Part shown: positions 24,286-31,825 of the stretch, one piece after another
Numbering within the stretch: the stretch's first letter is position 1
How the letters are laid out: each line of letters opens with the position of its first letter
Assembly: GCA_024224295.1 (NCBI GenBank)
Contig: JAAENN010000369.1
Span: 1 to 38,126 of the forward strand
Source of the DNA: Shimia sp.
GTDB lineage: Bacteria > Pseudomonadota > Alphaproteobacteria > Rhodobacterales > Rhodobacteraceae
Length of the DNA: 38,126 nt
Reading direction: 5' to 3'
Notes under the pieces: generated by a model
What the model saw: the letters and a program-made list of their open reading frames with translations, nothing else
Told to the model about the DNA's origin: nothing
The model's database searches: none
Made by a program: the position numbers and the translations under genes

Positions 24286-24822
24286 ATGCTGATCCCCCGT
24301 CAAAAAACCCCTAACCTGACCCTGCCACTTGTGGGCGGTGGTACGTTTGATCTGGCCGCTGAAGGCTCCGAGCGCGGCACGGTGGTGTGTTTCTATCGCG
24401 GCCTACACTGCCCGATCTGCGCCACCTATCTTAAAGAGCTGGAAAAGTTGGTAGAGTCCTTTGCAGAACGTGGCGTGACCTGTGTCGCGGTGAGCAGCGA
24501 TGGTGAAGAGCGAGCCACTGACATGGCCAAGAAGATCGAAGCCACCGGCCTGCGCATTGCTTACGACCTGCCGTTGGATGTTGCGAAGGACTGGGGTCTG
24601 TATATCTCCACCTCGCGCGGAAAAACCTCGATTGGCATTGAAGAGCCTGCTCTGTTCAGCGAGCCGGGTCTGTTTATGGTCAGCCCGGAGCAGGCGCTTT
24701 ACTACGGCTCGGTGCAGACCATGCCTTTTGTGCGTCCACATTTCAGCGAGCTTCTGGGCGCGTTGGATTTTGCGATCAAGAACGACTACCCGGCGCGTGG
24801 AGAGTACACCGGCGCGGTGTAA
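24286..24822 (+). CDS. Peroxiredoxin-like AhpC/TSA family protein
   Basis: The 178-residue protein starts at ATG 24286 behind AGAGGACA; the earlier open frame to 24193 has no ribosome site. It has a thioredoxin fold with the active site FYRGLHCPICATYLKEL, a CxxC at Cys42 and Cys45. This differs from classical peroxiredoxins (PxxxTxxC). It fits the redoxin/'peroxiredoxin-like' AhpC-TSA group, which may act as peroxidase or disulfide reductase. No signal peptide is present, so it is cytosolic. The divergent AraC regulator is its likely controller, perhaps in response to an oxidant or electrophile, which is inference. A bidirectional terminator follows. Confidence 0.85.
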   Translation: MLIPRQKTPNLTLPLVGGGTFDLAAEGSERGTVVCFYRGLHCPICATYLKELEKLVESFAERGVTCVAVSSDGEERATDMAKKIEATGLRIAYDLPLDVAKDWGLYISTSRGKTSIGIEEPALFSEPGLFMVSPEQALYYGSVQTMPFVRPHFSELLGALDFAIKNDYPARGEYTGAV

Positions 24823-24840
24823 TCAGGCTCAGCACGAACA

Positions 24841-24868
24841 AAAAAGGCGCGGCCATGCCGCGCCTTTT
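24841..24868. terminator. Bidirectional rho-independent terminator
   Basis: The 8-bp stem GGCGCGGC/GCCGCGCC (24846-24853 with 24857-24864) has a CAT loop, an A run before and a T run after. It lies between convergent genes and can serve both. Confidence 0.9.
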
Positions 24869-24888
24869 GGGTGTTTTGACAGGACGCG

Positions 24889-25281
24889 TTACTTGACGCG
24901 TGTCCAGGATCCACCGCTACGACAGATGCCCAACACGCAACCGCTGACTGCCAACGAATTGCCCGAAAGCACCAGCTTGCCTTTGTAGGTTTTATCGCGA
25001 TCCGGAGAGTAGACTTTGCCGCCACTATAGGCACCGCCGCCGTCTGAATTCATGTCCCAAATGATTTGGCGACCATTGTTTGGGCTGTCGAGCTCGCTGC
25101 CATCAGGATTGAAAGACTTTGCCAGCGTGCCGCAAATCTTGCTGCCACAGGCCGCAACATTGATCAGCCCGTAGTTGCCATTGTCGTCCGGAATGGTCTT
25201 CCAGGTGCCAAAAATTGGGTCTGCAAAGGCCGTTGTGGCGCCTAATAGTGTGATAGCCGCCGCCATTATCGTTTTTTTCAT
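24889..25281 (-). CDS. Secreted DUF2147-domain protein
   Basis: The protein has about 130 residues. Two ATGs occur in tandem (25284 and 25281); GGGAGG is 3 bases before the first and 6 before the second, so I use 25281. A signal peptide (KKTIMAAAITLLGATTAFA) is cleaved before DPIFGTWKT. The mature part matches DUF2147: IFGTWKTIPDDNGNYGLINVAACGSKICGTLAKS, IIWDM, GGKVYSPDRDKTYKGKL and GCVLGICRSGGSWTRV. Two Cys pairs suggest disulfides in the periplasm. DUF2147 is lipocalin-like in shape with no settled function. It is convergent with the peroxiredoxin-like gene and divergent from hisA. Confidence 0.85.
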   Translation of the reverse strand: MKKTIMAAAITLLGATTAFADPIFGTWKTIPDDNGNYGLINVAACGSKICGTLAKSFNPDGSELDSPNNGRQIIWDMNSDGGGAYSGGKVYSPDRDKTYKGKLVLSGNSLAVSGCVLGICRSGGSWTRVK

Positions 25282-25452
25282 CATTTTCCTCCCGAGTATT
25301 TTCAACAAACTCTGCGGCAAGCTTATGAGTCGCATCAACCCTGACTTTGGGTCAGGTGGCACGATCCCGCCGCGTTGCAATTTCCGCGGCACCATGCATA
25401 ACCACACTTAACAGCCGGTTTCGGCGTGACATGATAAGAAGGCCCCTGCCCC

Positions 25453-26175
25453 ATGATCCTTTATCCCGCGATTGATCTTAAAGATGGCAATGCCGTGCGT
25501 CTGCTGCATGGTGACATGGACAAAGAGACCGTGTTTAACGAGAACCCTGCCGCACAGGCATTGGAGTTTGTCGAAGCGGGTTGTGAATGGTTGCATCTGG
25601 TGGACCTGAACGGCGCTTTTGCTGGCATTCCGATCAACGCGACGCCGGTTGAGGAAATCCTCAAGCAGACCAAAGTGCCAGCGCAGTTGGGTGGCGGCAT
25701 TCGGGATATGGCCACCATTGAGCGTTGGATTTCCAAAGGTCTGTCGCGCGTCATCCTTGGCACCGTCGCGGTGGAAAACCCGGATCTGGTGCGCGAGGCC
25801 GCAAAGGAATTCCCGGGCAAAGTGGCCGTGGGTATTGATGCGCGCAACGGCAAAGTGGCGACCAAGGGCTGGGCCGAAGAAACCGATGTGGACGTGATCG
25901 ATCTGGCGAAATCGTTTGAGAACGATGGCGTTTGCGCGATCATTTACACCGACATTCTGCGTGATGGCGCGATGAAGGGGCCAAACGTCGAGGCCACGGC
26001 AGCTCTGGCGAAGGCCGTTTCAATTCCTGTGATTGCCAGTGGTGGTGTCAGCTCCGTGGACGACCTGAAAGCGCTGAAAAACTGCGGTGCGGAGCTCAAC
26101 GGCGCGATTTCTGGGCGGGCGTTGTATGACGGCGCAATCGATCTGGGCGACGCGCTGAAAGTTCTGAAAGCGTGA
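25453..26175 (+). CDS. hisA: ProFAR isomerase (HisA)
   Basis: The 240-residue (beta-alpha)8 barrel carries out the Amadori rearrangement of ProFAR to PRFAR, the substrate of HisF. Catalytic Asp residues lie in [18 protein letters not shown] (Asp8) and [14 protein letters not shown]. Phosphate-binding motifs are [23 protein letters not shown] and ISGRALY. AAGAAGG lies about 9 bases before the ATG. The stop overlaps the GTG start of the next small gene by four bases, so these two are coupled. Confidence 0.97.
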   Translation: MILYPAIDLKDGNAVRLLHGDMDKETVFNENPAAQALEFVEAGCEWLHLVDLNGAFAGIPINATPVEEILKQTKVPAQLGGGIRDMATIERWISKGLSRVILGTVAVENPDLVREAAKEFPGKVAVGIDARNGKVATKGWAEETDVDVIDLAKSFENDGVCAIIYTDILRDGAMKGPNVEATAALAKAVSIPVIASGGVSSVDDLKALKNCGAELNGAISGRALYDGAIDLGDALKVLKA

Positions 26176-26441
26176 AACTGCGGCGCAAGGTTGCCTATGG
26201 CATCTTGACGCTTCTGCTGGCCGCCTGTGTGTGGCCAGCCTATCTAGTGTGGTGGGCGCAAAACACGGCAGAAGCCCACGGCTGTAAGTTTGGCATGGCG
26301 ATGCACACCGACGGGTGTTGGGTGGATGGCGAGAACATCGGCAGCCAACTCAACGCCGCATATTCCAACGCAGGTTTCGTGCTGCTGACTATGCCGGTGG
26401 GATTTCTTGTTGTGCTGGTGCTGTTGATCATGGTTACCTAG
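26172..26441 (+). CDS. Small two-helix membrane protein, unknown
   Basis: The 89-residue protein starts at a GTG that overlaps the hisA stop (GTGA), a coupled arrangement that supports it as real. Hydrophobic helices lie at residues 8-28 and 68-88. Between them is a loop with two Cys (HGCKFGM and DGCWVDG) that may form a disulfide in the periplasm. An AAC follows the first hydrophobic segment (LLLAACVWP), resembling a lipobox, but the next residues are hydrophobic, so lipidation is doubtful. I do not recognise the family. Placement inside the his cluster does not by itself imply a role in histidine synthesis. Confidence 0.7.
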   Translation: MKLRRKVAYGILTLLLAACVWPAYLVWWAQNTAEAHGCKFGMAMHTDGCWVDGENIGSQLNAAYSNAGFVLLTMPVGFLVVLVLLIMVT

Positions 26442-26552
26442 GACATGCGACGCAAACACGACACCACTGTGGGAGAGGCGTGACCTTCTGACGCCTTGGC
26501 GTTTCCTGTTGTGCCCCCCAGATTGATAGAGCGAACAAATCAGGAGACGCAC

Positions 26553-27020
26553 ATGTCCGTTTCATTCTTTGATGTCACCGCCGCCCCACTTCCAGAAAGC
26601 AGCGACCTGCACGCGCGCATTGGCGCAGAGGACTTTCTGGACTGCTATAGTATCGATAGTGATATGCCACCACGCCAAGGTGCGGAGATTGTCACCAATT
26701 TTCCGGGATGGGCGCAGATGTTGGCAAACCTACGGACCGTTTTGGTGAAACCCTTTGGCCTGCGCACGGAGGCGCCGACTGATCGAGACTGTGTGGGTAT
26801 TTTCCCGATTGAAAGCGAAAGCGACACAGGGGTCATTGCCGGCTTTGATGACAGCCACCTGAACTTCCGAGTGTCGGTGCTCTCTGAGGGTGGCAAGGTA
26901 TTTGTCGCCACTTGGGTGCATCGCAACAACCTCTTTGGCCGCCTGTATCTGGCGACCATCATGCCGTTTCACATTCTGATCGCGCGGGATGCGCTGGTGC
27001 GGGTGGCACGGGCGGCCTAA
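26553..27020 (+). CDS. DUF2867-type protein
   Basis: The 155-residue protein starts at ATG 26553 with CAGGAGA upstream. It matches the DUF2867 pattern in AEDFLDCYSIDSDMPPRQGAEIVTNFPGWAQMLANLRTVLVKPFGL, then GIFPIESESDTGVIAGFDDSHLNFRVSV and FVATWVHRNNLFGRLYLATIMPFHILIARDAL. The last segment is conserved in DUF2867 and SRPBCC-like proteins. No signal peptide is visible. Function unknown. It lies between the small membrane protein and hisF on the same strand, with gaps of 111 and 84 bases. Confidence 0.8.
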   Translation: MSVSFFDVTAAPLPESSDLHARIGAEDFLDCYSIDSDMPPRQGAEIVTNFPGWAQMLANLRTVLVKPFGLRTEAPTDRDCVGIFPIESESDTGVIAGFDDSHLNFRVSVLSEGGKVFVATWVHRNNLFGRLYLATIMPFHILIARDALVRVARAA

Positions 27021-27051
27021 ACCCCACTTGTGACGGCTGTCTCAGATTGCA

Positions 27052-27098
27052 CGTTGCGCCCTGCCACGCTAAGGAGAGGCGCAACGCTTTGAGAAAGC
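27052..27098 (+). promoter_or_regulatory. Structured leader of hisF
   Basis: CGTTGCGCC (27052-27060) pairs perfectly with GGCGCAACG (27078-27086), closing a 17-base loop that contains AAGGAGA, a ribosome-site-like sequence. A second small hairpin (GCTTT-GAG-AAAGC, 27086-27098) ends 6 bases before the hisF ATG and shares one base with the first. There is no T run, so this is not a terminator. It could hide or present the ribosome site, but no regulatory mechanism is proven. Confidence 0.45.
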
Positions 27099-27104
27099 TC
27101 CGAT

Positions 27105-27902
27105 ATGCTGAAGACCCGTATCATTCCCTGTCTGGATGTCGCTGACGGCCGTGTGGTCAAAGGTGTAAATTTTGTGGGCCTGCGTGATGCAGGTGACCCT
27201 GTGGAAGCCGCGCGCGCCTATGACGCTGCTGGGGCCGACGAAATCTGTTTTCTGGACATCCACGCCACGCACGACAATCGCGGCGTGATGATCGATATGG
27301 TGCAGCGCACCGCAGAACAGTGTTTCGTGCCTCTCACGGTCGGCGGCGGTGTGCGCACGGTGGCAGATGTGCGAAAGCTGCTGTTGGCGGGTGCCGACAA
27401 AGTGAGCTTCAACTCTGCAGCGGTGGCCAACCCGGATGTGATTGCCGAGGCCGCCGCGCAATTTGGTAGCCAATGCATTGTTTGCGCGATTGATGCCAAG
27501 ACCATTGGCCACGATGAAAACGGCGTGCCCAACAAATGGGGCATCTTCACTCATGGCGGGCGCAAGGAAGCTTTGGACAAAGACGGCAACCCCATTGATG
27601 CGGTGGAATTTGCCAAGTTGGTTGTTGCCAAAGGTGCAGGCGAAATCCTACTGACCTCGATGGACAGAGACGGCACTAAGGCGGGCTTCAACCTGCCCCT
27701 GACCAAAGCCATCAGCGACGCGGTGAATGTGCCGGTGATTGCCTCCGGCGGCGTGGGCAACTTGGATCACCTTGTGGAAGGTGTGACCAAAGGAGGTGCA
27801 AGCGCGGTTTTGGCGGCGTCGATCTTCCACTTTGGCGAATTTACCGTGCAAGAAGCCAAGCAGCACATGCACAACGCCGGTATTCCGATGAGGTTGACAT
27901 GA
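27105..27902 (+). CDS. hisF: Imidazole glycerol phosphate synthase, cyclase subunit
   Basis: The 265-residue barrel joins ammonia from HisH to PRFAR, giving IGP and AICAR. Catalytic Asp residues are in [19 protein letters not shown] (Asp11) and [15 protein letters not shown]. Phosphate sites are [18 protein letters not shown] and [10 protein letters not shown]. The protein is about 10 residues longer than most HisF (250-258). The extra length falls in the segment after CAIDAKTIG, where NGVPNKWG and [10 protein letters not shown] extend surface loops. The stop overlaps the hisE ATG by four bases. Confidence 0.97.
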   Translation: MLKTRIIPCLDVADGRVVKGVNFVGLRDAGDPVEAARAYDAAGADEICFLDIHATHDNRGVMIDMVQRTAEQCFVPLTVGGGVRTVADVRKLLLAGADKVSFNSAAVANPDVIAEAAAQFGSQCIVCAIDAKTIGHDENGVPNKWGIFTHGGRKEALDKDGNPIDAVEFAKLVVAKGAGEILLTSMDRDGTKAGFNLPLTKAISDAVNVPVIASGGVGNLDHLVEGVTKGGASAVLAASIFHFGEFTVQEAKQHMHNAGIPMRLT

Positions 27903-28216
27903 GTGTTCTACACGAACTGGCCGCAACCATTGCCGAGCGCGCGAAAGCGGACCCGGAGAGCAGCTGGACAGCAAAGCTACTCGCCAAAGGGCCAGAAAAA
28001 TGCGCCGAGAAATTTGGTGAGGAAGCCATTGAAGCGGTGATTGAAGCCGTAAAAGGCGACCGCGAGAAGCTGACTTATGAGGCGGCGGATGTGCTCTATC
28101 ATCTGCTGGTGATGCTGGAGGCCCGAGATGTGGCGCTGGAGGATGTGCTGGCAGAGTTGGCGCGGCGTCAGGGCCTCAGCGGCGTGGCGGAAAAAGCGGC
28201 GCGCCCCAAAGAATAA
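27899..28216 (+). CDS. hisE: Phosphoribosyl-ATP pyrophosphatase
   Basis: The 105-residue all-helical protein is a MazG-like fold enzyme that hydrolyses phosphoribosyl-ATP to phosphoribosyl-AMP. Metal-binding motifs are [15 protein letters not shown] (ExxE) and [14 protein letters not shown] (ExxD). It is monofunctional, as in most alphaproteobacteria, with HisI encoded elsewhere. The ATG overlaps the hisF TGA (ATGA), so the two are translationally coupled. The lipoprotein gene starts 66 bases downstream. Confidence 0.97.
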   Translation: MSVLHELAATIAERAKADPESSWTAKLLAKGPEKCAEKFGEEAIEAVIEAVKGDREKLTYEAADVLYHLLVMLEARDVALEDVLAELARRQGLSGVAEKAARPKE

Positions 28217-28282
28217 GCAAACACTTGGGCATTTTCACCTCTGCGCCTATAGTCCCGCCAAAATTCAAGAGGCGGCGAGCAA

Positions 28283-28819
28283 ATGGTATCAAAATTGCGG
28301 GTGGGACTGGCGCTTATGGCGGCAGTGATTTTGGTGGCCTGCGGCGCACCGCAAAAACAGGCCCCCGCGGATGTGTCGGGCCTCACCCAAGCGTTGATTT
28401 CCCTTGATCCAATTGTGGAGCCTGCCGAGGCGGCGCGGGCTGCGGAGATTGCCTACAATTACTCGTTGGTTTTGCGGCAAGACTACAACGTCACAGACGG
28501 GGCCTTATTGCACAACGCGAAGGTCAATCAGGGCCTGCGTCCGCGTGGGCTATGCTGGCATTGGGCCGATGATCTGCAAACCCGACTGCGCCAAGAAGGG
28601 TTTCAGACGTTGGACATGCATCGCGCAATTGCCAACCATGACACCATCCTGATCGAACACAGCACCGTGGTGATGAGCGCAAAGGGTGGCAAGATGCGTG
28701 CAGGCATCGTATTGGACCCTTGGCGCTATGGCGGAGATCTGTTCTGGTCTCCGGTACTGGAAGACAGTCGATACAACTGGGAAGAGCGCCATATCGTTCA
28801 ATCGGGGCGAAAACGATAA
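28283..28819 (+). CDS. Lipoprotein with possible Cys-His-Asp (transglutaminase-like) triad
   Basis: The 178-residue protein starts at ATG 28283 after GAGGCGG. The signal ends in LVAC, giving lipidated Cys20. In the mature domain, three segments stand out: RGLCWHWADDL (Cys91), LIEHSTVVM (His126) and GIVLDPWRYGG (Asp145). The order and spacing Cys - 35 - His - 19 - Asp match papain-like/transglutaminase-like folds, in which Cys begins a helix and His and Asp lie on adjacent strands. This is inference from the pattern; I do not know the family name. It would face the periplasm or outer membrane. Substrates could be peptidoglycan peptides or proteins, but nothing here shows which. Confidence 0.75.
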   Translation: MVSKLRVGLALMAAVILVACGAPQKQAPADVSGLTQALISLDPIVEPAEAARAAEIAYNYSLVLRQDYNVTDGALLHNAKVNQGLRPRGLCWHWADDLQTRLRQEGFQTLDMHRAIANHDTILIEHSTVVMSAKGGKMRAGIVLDPWRYGGDLFWSPVLEDSRYNWEERHIVQSGRKR

Positions 28820-28927
28820 AAACCTCGCATTTCTTAACAAAACAAGCGCAAGGGACGAACCGATTTCAGGTAAATTTAAGAATTTGAACGGCATGACATA
28901 TAGCAAAGCAAACAGACCAAACATGTC

Positions 28928-30661
28928 ATGAACAGCAAACCGACACATGGTGTTCTTGCTCTGATATTGGGCTACTTCTGGCCAAGGCAGGAACAGGACC
29001 ACAGTTTTGAGGAAACGCGCGCAAGGCTCTTGTGCGGGTTTTCTGGCATTATTGGGTCCGTCGCGGCACTGCATAACGCGCACATCTTAGGCACTGACTC
29101 CCAATTCTCCACTCTGGTCACCATTGCGTCTTTGATCTGTGTTTTGGCCTATTTCTTTGTGCCGCTCATTTGGCACCGAACCCGGAACAAAGTGTTGGCC
29201 ACCAGTGCTTTGGTGTGTCTTTTCCTGTTCCACACAAACATTCAAATGATCTACGACACCCAATACCAATGGCGTCAGGAAATCTTTTTGATCGGACCAC
29301 CGGTTCTAGCGCTGTTGCTGGTCGGACGTAGGGCGGCTTGGGTGGCAACTGGTGTGATCTGCGTCAATCTGATTGTAGCACCAATTTGGCTGGACCACCT
29401 TCCGTTTGGAAGCATGGTGGTGGTGGCCGCCGTAGCGGCCGCCCTGATGGCGGGTTTGACCCTATTTCACAATGAAATCGAACGCAAAGAGCTGCGCTTG
29501 ATTGAGCTGCGTGACGAAGCGCAGCGGGCGGATCGCGAGAAGAGTGAGTTTCTCGCCAAAATGAGCCATGAAATTCGCACACCTCTCAATGGGTTATCCG
29601 GCATTCTTCAATTGCTGGACGAGACCGACCTGACCGAGGATCAAAAATCGTTGGTGGCTACAGGACGCAGCTCCGGGCGCAGTCTGATGACGCTGATCAA
29701 TGATGTTCTGGATTACTCCAAGATCGCGGCACATGGAATCAGCATCGAGAGCATTCCCTTCTCCCCCCGCGAGTTTTTGACCGCGATCTCAGCAGCGCAA
29801 TCCGGCGCCGCCAAGGCCAAAGACCTGTCGCTGAACATTGAGATTGCAACGGACGTCCCGGCTTGGATTTCTGGGGATCCAACCCGCCTCAATCAGGTGG
29901 TCACCAACCTTGTTGGCAATGCGATCAAGTTTTCACAAGACGGCTCTGTGACGCTGGAGATGTCAGTCCAAAACGACTTACTCTATGTCGCCGTGCGCGA
30001 CGAAGGCATTGGCCTTACCCACGAAGCACAGGCGCGGGTGTTCAATAAATTTGAACAAGCGAGCTCTGCGACCAACAGACGCTTTGGCGGCACTGGTTTG
30101 GGTCTGTCGATCTCTAAGGAGCTTGTGGAGCTTATGGAGGGGGAGATTGGTGTAGACAGCGCACCATTCAAAGGCAGCACATTCTGGTTCACCATCCCAT
30201 TGGTACCAGCCGAAGCCCCCAAGGAAAGCGCGGCTCAAGTGGCCTATACGGCCCCTGAGAGTTTTGACGGCGTTGCCGTATTGGTTGTGGAAGACAACCG
30301 CACAAATCAGATGATTGTGCGACGTTTCCTGGAAAGCATGGGTGTTGAAGTCGACATGGTAGACGATGGCCGCCCTGCCCTGCAACGGTGTGCTGCTAAA
30401 CGCTATGATCTTATCCTGATGGATATACAGCTTCTGGATATGGATGGCATTGAGGCCACGGAAATCCTGCGGGCTTTTCCCGGCCCCAACAAACGCACGC
30501 CTATTGTTGCACTCTCAGCCAACATCCTGCCAGAACAAACCAACGCCTACCTTAAGGCGGGCATGAATGCCTGCCTTGGCAAACCGTTCCGCAAAGACGA
30601 ACTAGCCAACATCATGGGCGAACTGGTGAAGGCGCCAAAAGTCGGCGAACCCTCCACCTAA
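28928..30661 (+). CDS. Hybrid sensor histidine kinase with C-terminal receiver
   Basis: The 577-residue protein has about six membrane helices (residues 36-182) with short loops and no large periplasmic domain. A coiled helix (about 185-208) leads to HisKA with phospho-acceptor His214 in SHEIRTPLNG. The ATPase boxes are NLVGNAIKFS (N), VRDEGIGL (G1) and FGGTGLGLSISKELVELM (G2). The receiver (about 448-565) carries VLVVEDNRTNQ, phospho-acceptor Asp499 in ILMDIQLLDMDG, and a Lys in LGKPFRKDEL. It probably senses a membrane or intracellular signal and passes phosphate to an external phosphotransfer protein not in the window. The stop overlaps the convergent CoA-binding gene in CTAA. The ribosome site is weak. 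Confidence 0.93.
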   Translation: MNSKPTHGVLALILGYFWPRQEQDHSFEETRARLLCGFSGIIGSVAALHNAHILGTDSQFSTLVTIASLICVLAYFFVPLIWHRTRNKVLATSALVCLFLFHTNIQMIYDTQYQWRQEIFLIGPPVLALLLVGRRAAWVATGVICVNLIVAPIWLDHLPFGSMVVVAAVAAALMAGLTLFHNEIERKELRLIELRDEAQRADREKSEFLAKMSHEIRTPLNGLSGILQLLDETDLTEDQKSLVATGRSSGRSLMTLINDVLDYSKIAAHGISIESIPFSPREFLTAISAAQSGAAKAKDLSLNIEIATDVPAWISGDPTRLNQVVTNLVGNAIKFSQDGSVTLEMSVQNDLLYVAVRDEGIGLTHEAQARVFNKFEQASSATNRRFGGTGLGLSISKELVELMEGEIGVDSAPFKGSTFWFTIPLVPAEAPKESAAQVAYTAPESFDGVAVLVVEDNRTNQMIVRRFLESMGVEVDMVDDGRPALQRCAAKRYDLILMDIQLLDMDGIEATEILRAFPGPNKRTPIVALSANILPEQTNAYLKAGMNACLGKPFRKDELANIMGELVKAPKVGEPST

Positions 30662-31125
30662 AGCTTGGACGAGATCACGCCGGTGTTAAACCCGCCCATG
30701 CGCAATTCACCAAACAGACGCTGATACTCGATCTTAGGACAACGGTTCATCACCACATCCACGCCCCGCGCTTCTGCCAGAGCCGCCGCGTCGGCATGTT
30801 CCACGCCAATTTGCATCCAGATGGTTTGAAGGTCCGAAAACTGCGCCAGCGCCTCGTCGACGATTGGCGGTACGGCCTCTGATCGACGGAAAATATCGAC
30901 CATATCCACCGGTTCCTCAATGGCGCTCAAGCTGGGCATCACTGTGGCGCCAAACAGCTCTTTGCCTGCATGGCCTGGATTGACCGGAATGACGTTATAG
31001 CCCTTAAGCGACAGATACCGCGCCACATAATAGCTGGGTCGCACCGGATTCATCGACACGCCAACCACTGCAATTGTCTTGGTGCGTTTGAGTATGTCGC
31101 GCAAGAAAACGTCGGTGTCAGTCAT
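30658..31125 (-). CDS. CoA-binding-domain protein
   Basis: The 155-residue single Rossmann domain belongs to the CoA_binding_2 family. The nucleotide-binding loop is IAVVGVSMNPVRPSYYVARYLSLKGYNVIPVNPGHAGKELFG. The second half has VDMVDIFRRSEAVPPIVDEAL, IWMQIGVEHADAAALAEARGVDVVMNRCPKIEYQRL, matching YccU-type proteins. These bind CoA or a related nucleotide, but their role is not settled. It is cytosolic and free-standing, not part of an acyl-CoA synthetase. The stop overlaps the kinase stop by four bases. Confidence 0.88.
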   Translation of the reverse strand: MTDTDVFLRDILKRTKTIAVVGVSMNPVRPSYYVARYLSLKGYNVIPVNPGHAGKELFGATVMPSLSAIEEPVDMVDIFRRSEAVPPIVDEALAQFSDLQTIWMQIGVEHADAAALAEARGVDVVMNRCPKIEYQRLFGELRMGGFNTGVISSKL

Positions 31126-31186
31126 GGTCGGCCCCAGTCAGCAAGTAGTGCCCGCATCCTAGCGCAGCCTACGGCGAACAACAGGC

Positions 31187-31218
31187 AAAAAAAAACGCCC
31201 AAGAGTATATCTTGGGCG
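31187..31218 (-). terminator. Rho-independent terminator (minus strand)
   Basis: The 8-bp stem CGCCCAAG/CTTGGGCG (31196-31203 with 31211-31218) has a 7-base loop and, on the minus strand, is followed by nine T. Confidence 0.92.
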
Positions 31219-31280
31219 CAGGTTCGGAACGAGGGACAGTGAAGGGAAACACGGAAGCTCCGTAAACCGTGTCTCTTACA
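31187..31280 (-). ncRNA. Candidate small RNA (or long 3' UTR) ending in a strong terminator
   Basis: The 240-base space between two minus-strand genes holds an RNA-like layout on the minus strand. Going 5' to 3' there is a stem ACACGG/CCGTGT (31272-31267 with 31254-31249), a single-stranded pyrimidine-rich region with TTTCCCTTCACTGTCCC, and a terminator hairpin. A TTGTCA...TACGTA pair with a 16-base gap (about 31284-31311) could be a weak promoter. Alternatively the region is the 3' UTR of the zinc-ribbon gene, whose stop is about 150 bases before the terminator. Confidence 0.4.
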
Positions 31281-31365
31281 TCACTACGTATGTTCGCAGA
31301 ATTGGATGACAAGAGCGTGCGATATTCTCATGAACAAGTGGTTAACGGATTGGGCATAATTCCGC

Positions 31366-31788
31366 TCAATCAAAGATATCCTCAATCACGTCAAACACAT
31401 CCTCAAACAGATCCTTCGCCCATTTGCTGCGCTTTTTCATGGGCTTTTTTCTCTTACTGGATGGATCTCCATGCCGAGAATTCTTGGACTTCTTAGCTGA
31501 TTTATGTCCGGCTTTGCCTTTGGATTTCGGCGTCCGAATGGGATGTGAAAAATGCGCGGGAGCCTTACCGGCCGCCGGCATCGGCATTTGTTTCAGATTG
31601 TGCAGAGGGGCGCCGCAGCTGCTGCAAGCCAGTTCATGGCGGATGTCGCCTGCCAACATGAGCGCGGCACGCGCACCACAATAACAGCAGGTGGCAATTT
31701 TGGATGGGTGAGACAACGCGCGCTCCTCTGATGCTGATTTGCCCACTTCACCTAAGCATCCGGAGGCAACTTTGGGAGCCTCCGGCAT
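31366..31788 (-). CDS. Zinc-ribbon protein with basic linker and acidic tail, unknown
   Basis: Up to 140 residues. Four Cys in CCYCGARAALMLAGDIRHELACSSCGAP make a treble zinc ribbon (CxxC...CxxC) near residues 34-60. A Lys/Ser/Pro-rich basic stretch follows (about 84-122, with many K and R), and the tail WAKDLFEDVFDVIEDIFD is an acidic amphipathic helix. This layout suggests nucleic-acid or ribosome binding, but I do not recognise the family. The start is uncertain: no ribosome site precedes ATG 31788, and GTG 31746 is possible. It lies downstream of rlmB on the same strand, 37 bases away. Confidence 0.65.
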   Translation of the reverse strand: MPEAPKVASGCLGEVGKSASEERALSHPSKIATCCYCGARAALMLAGDIRHELACSSCGAPLHNLKQMPMPAAGKAPAHFSHPIRTPKSKGKAGHKSAKKSKNSRHGDPSSKRKKPMKKRSKWAKDLFEDVFDVIEDIFD

Positions 31789-31825
31789 GGAGAATTGCGG
31801 CCATATGTGGGTTTGGGCAGTTTAT

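Noticed and set aside
26172-26441. Reading the small membrane protein as a lipoprotein (LLLAAC)
   Set aside because: The residues after the Cys are hydrophobic and continue into VWPAYLVWW, unlike a mature lipoprotein.
26476-26502. Hairpins AGGCGT/ACGCCT and ACGCC/GGCGT between the small membrane protein and the DUF2867 gene
   Set aside because: Short, mutually exclusive and without a T run; no support as terminator or riboswitch.
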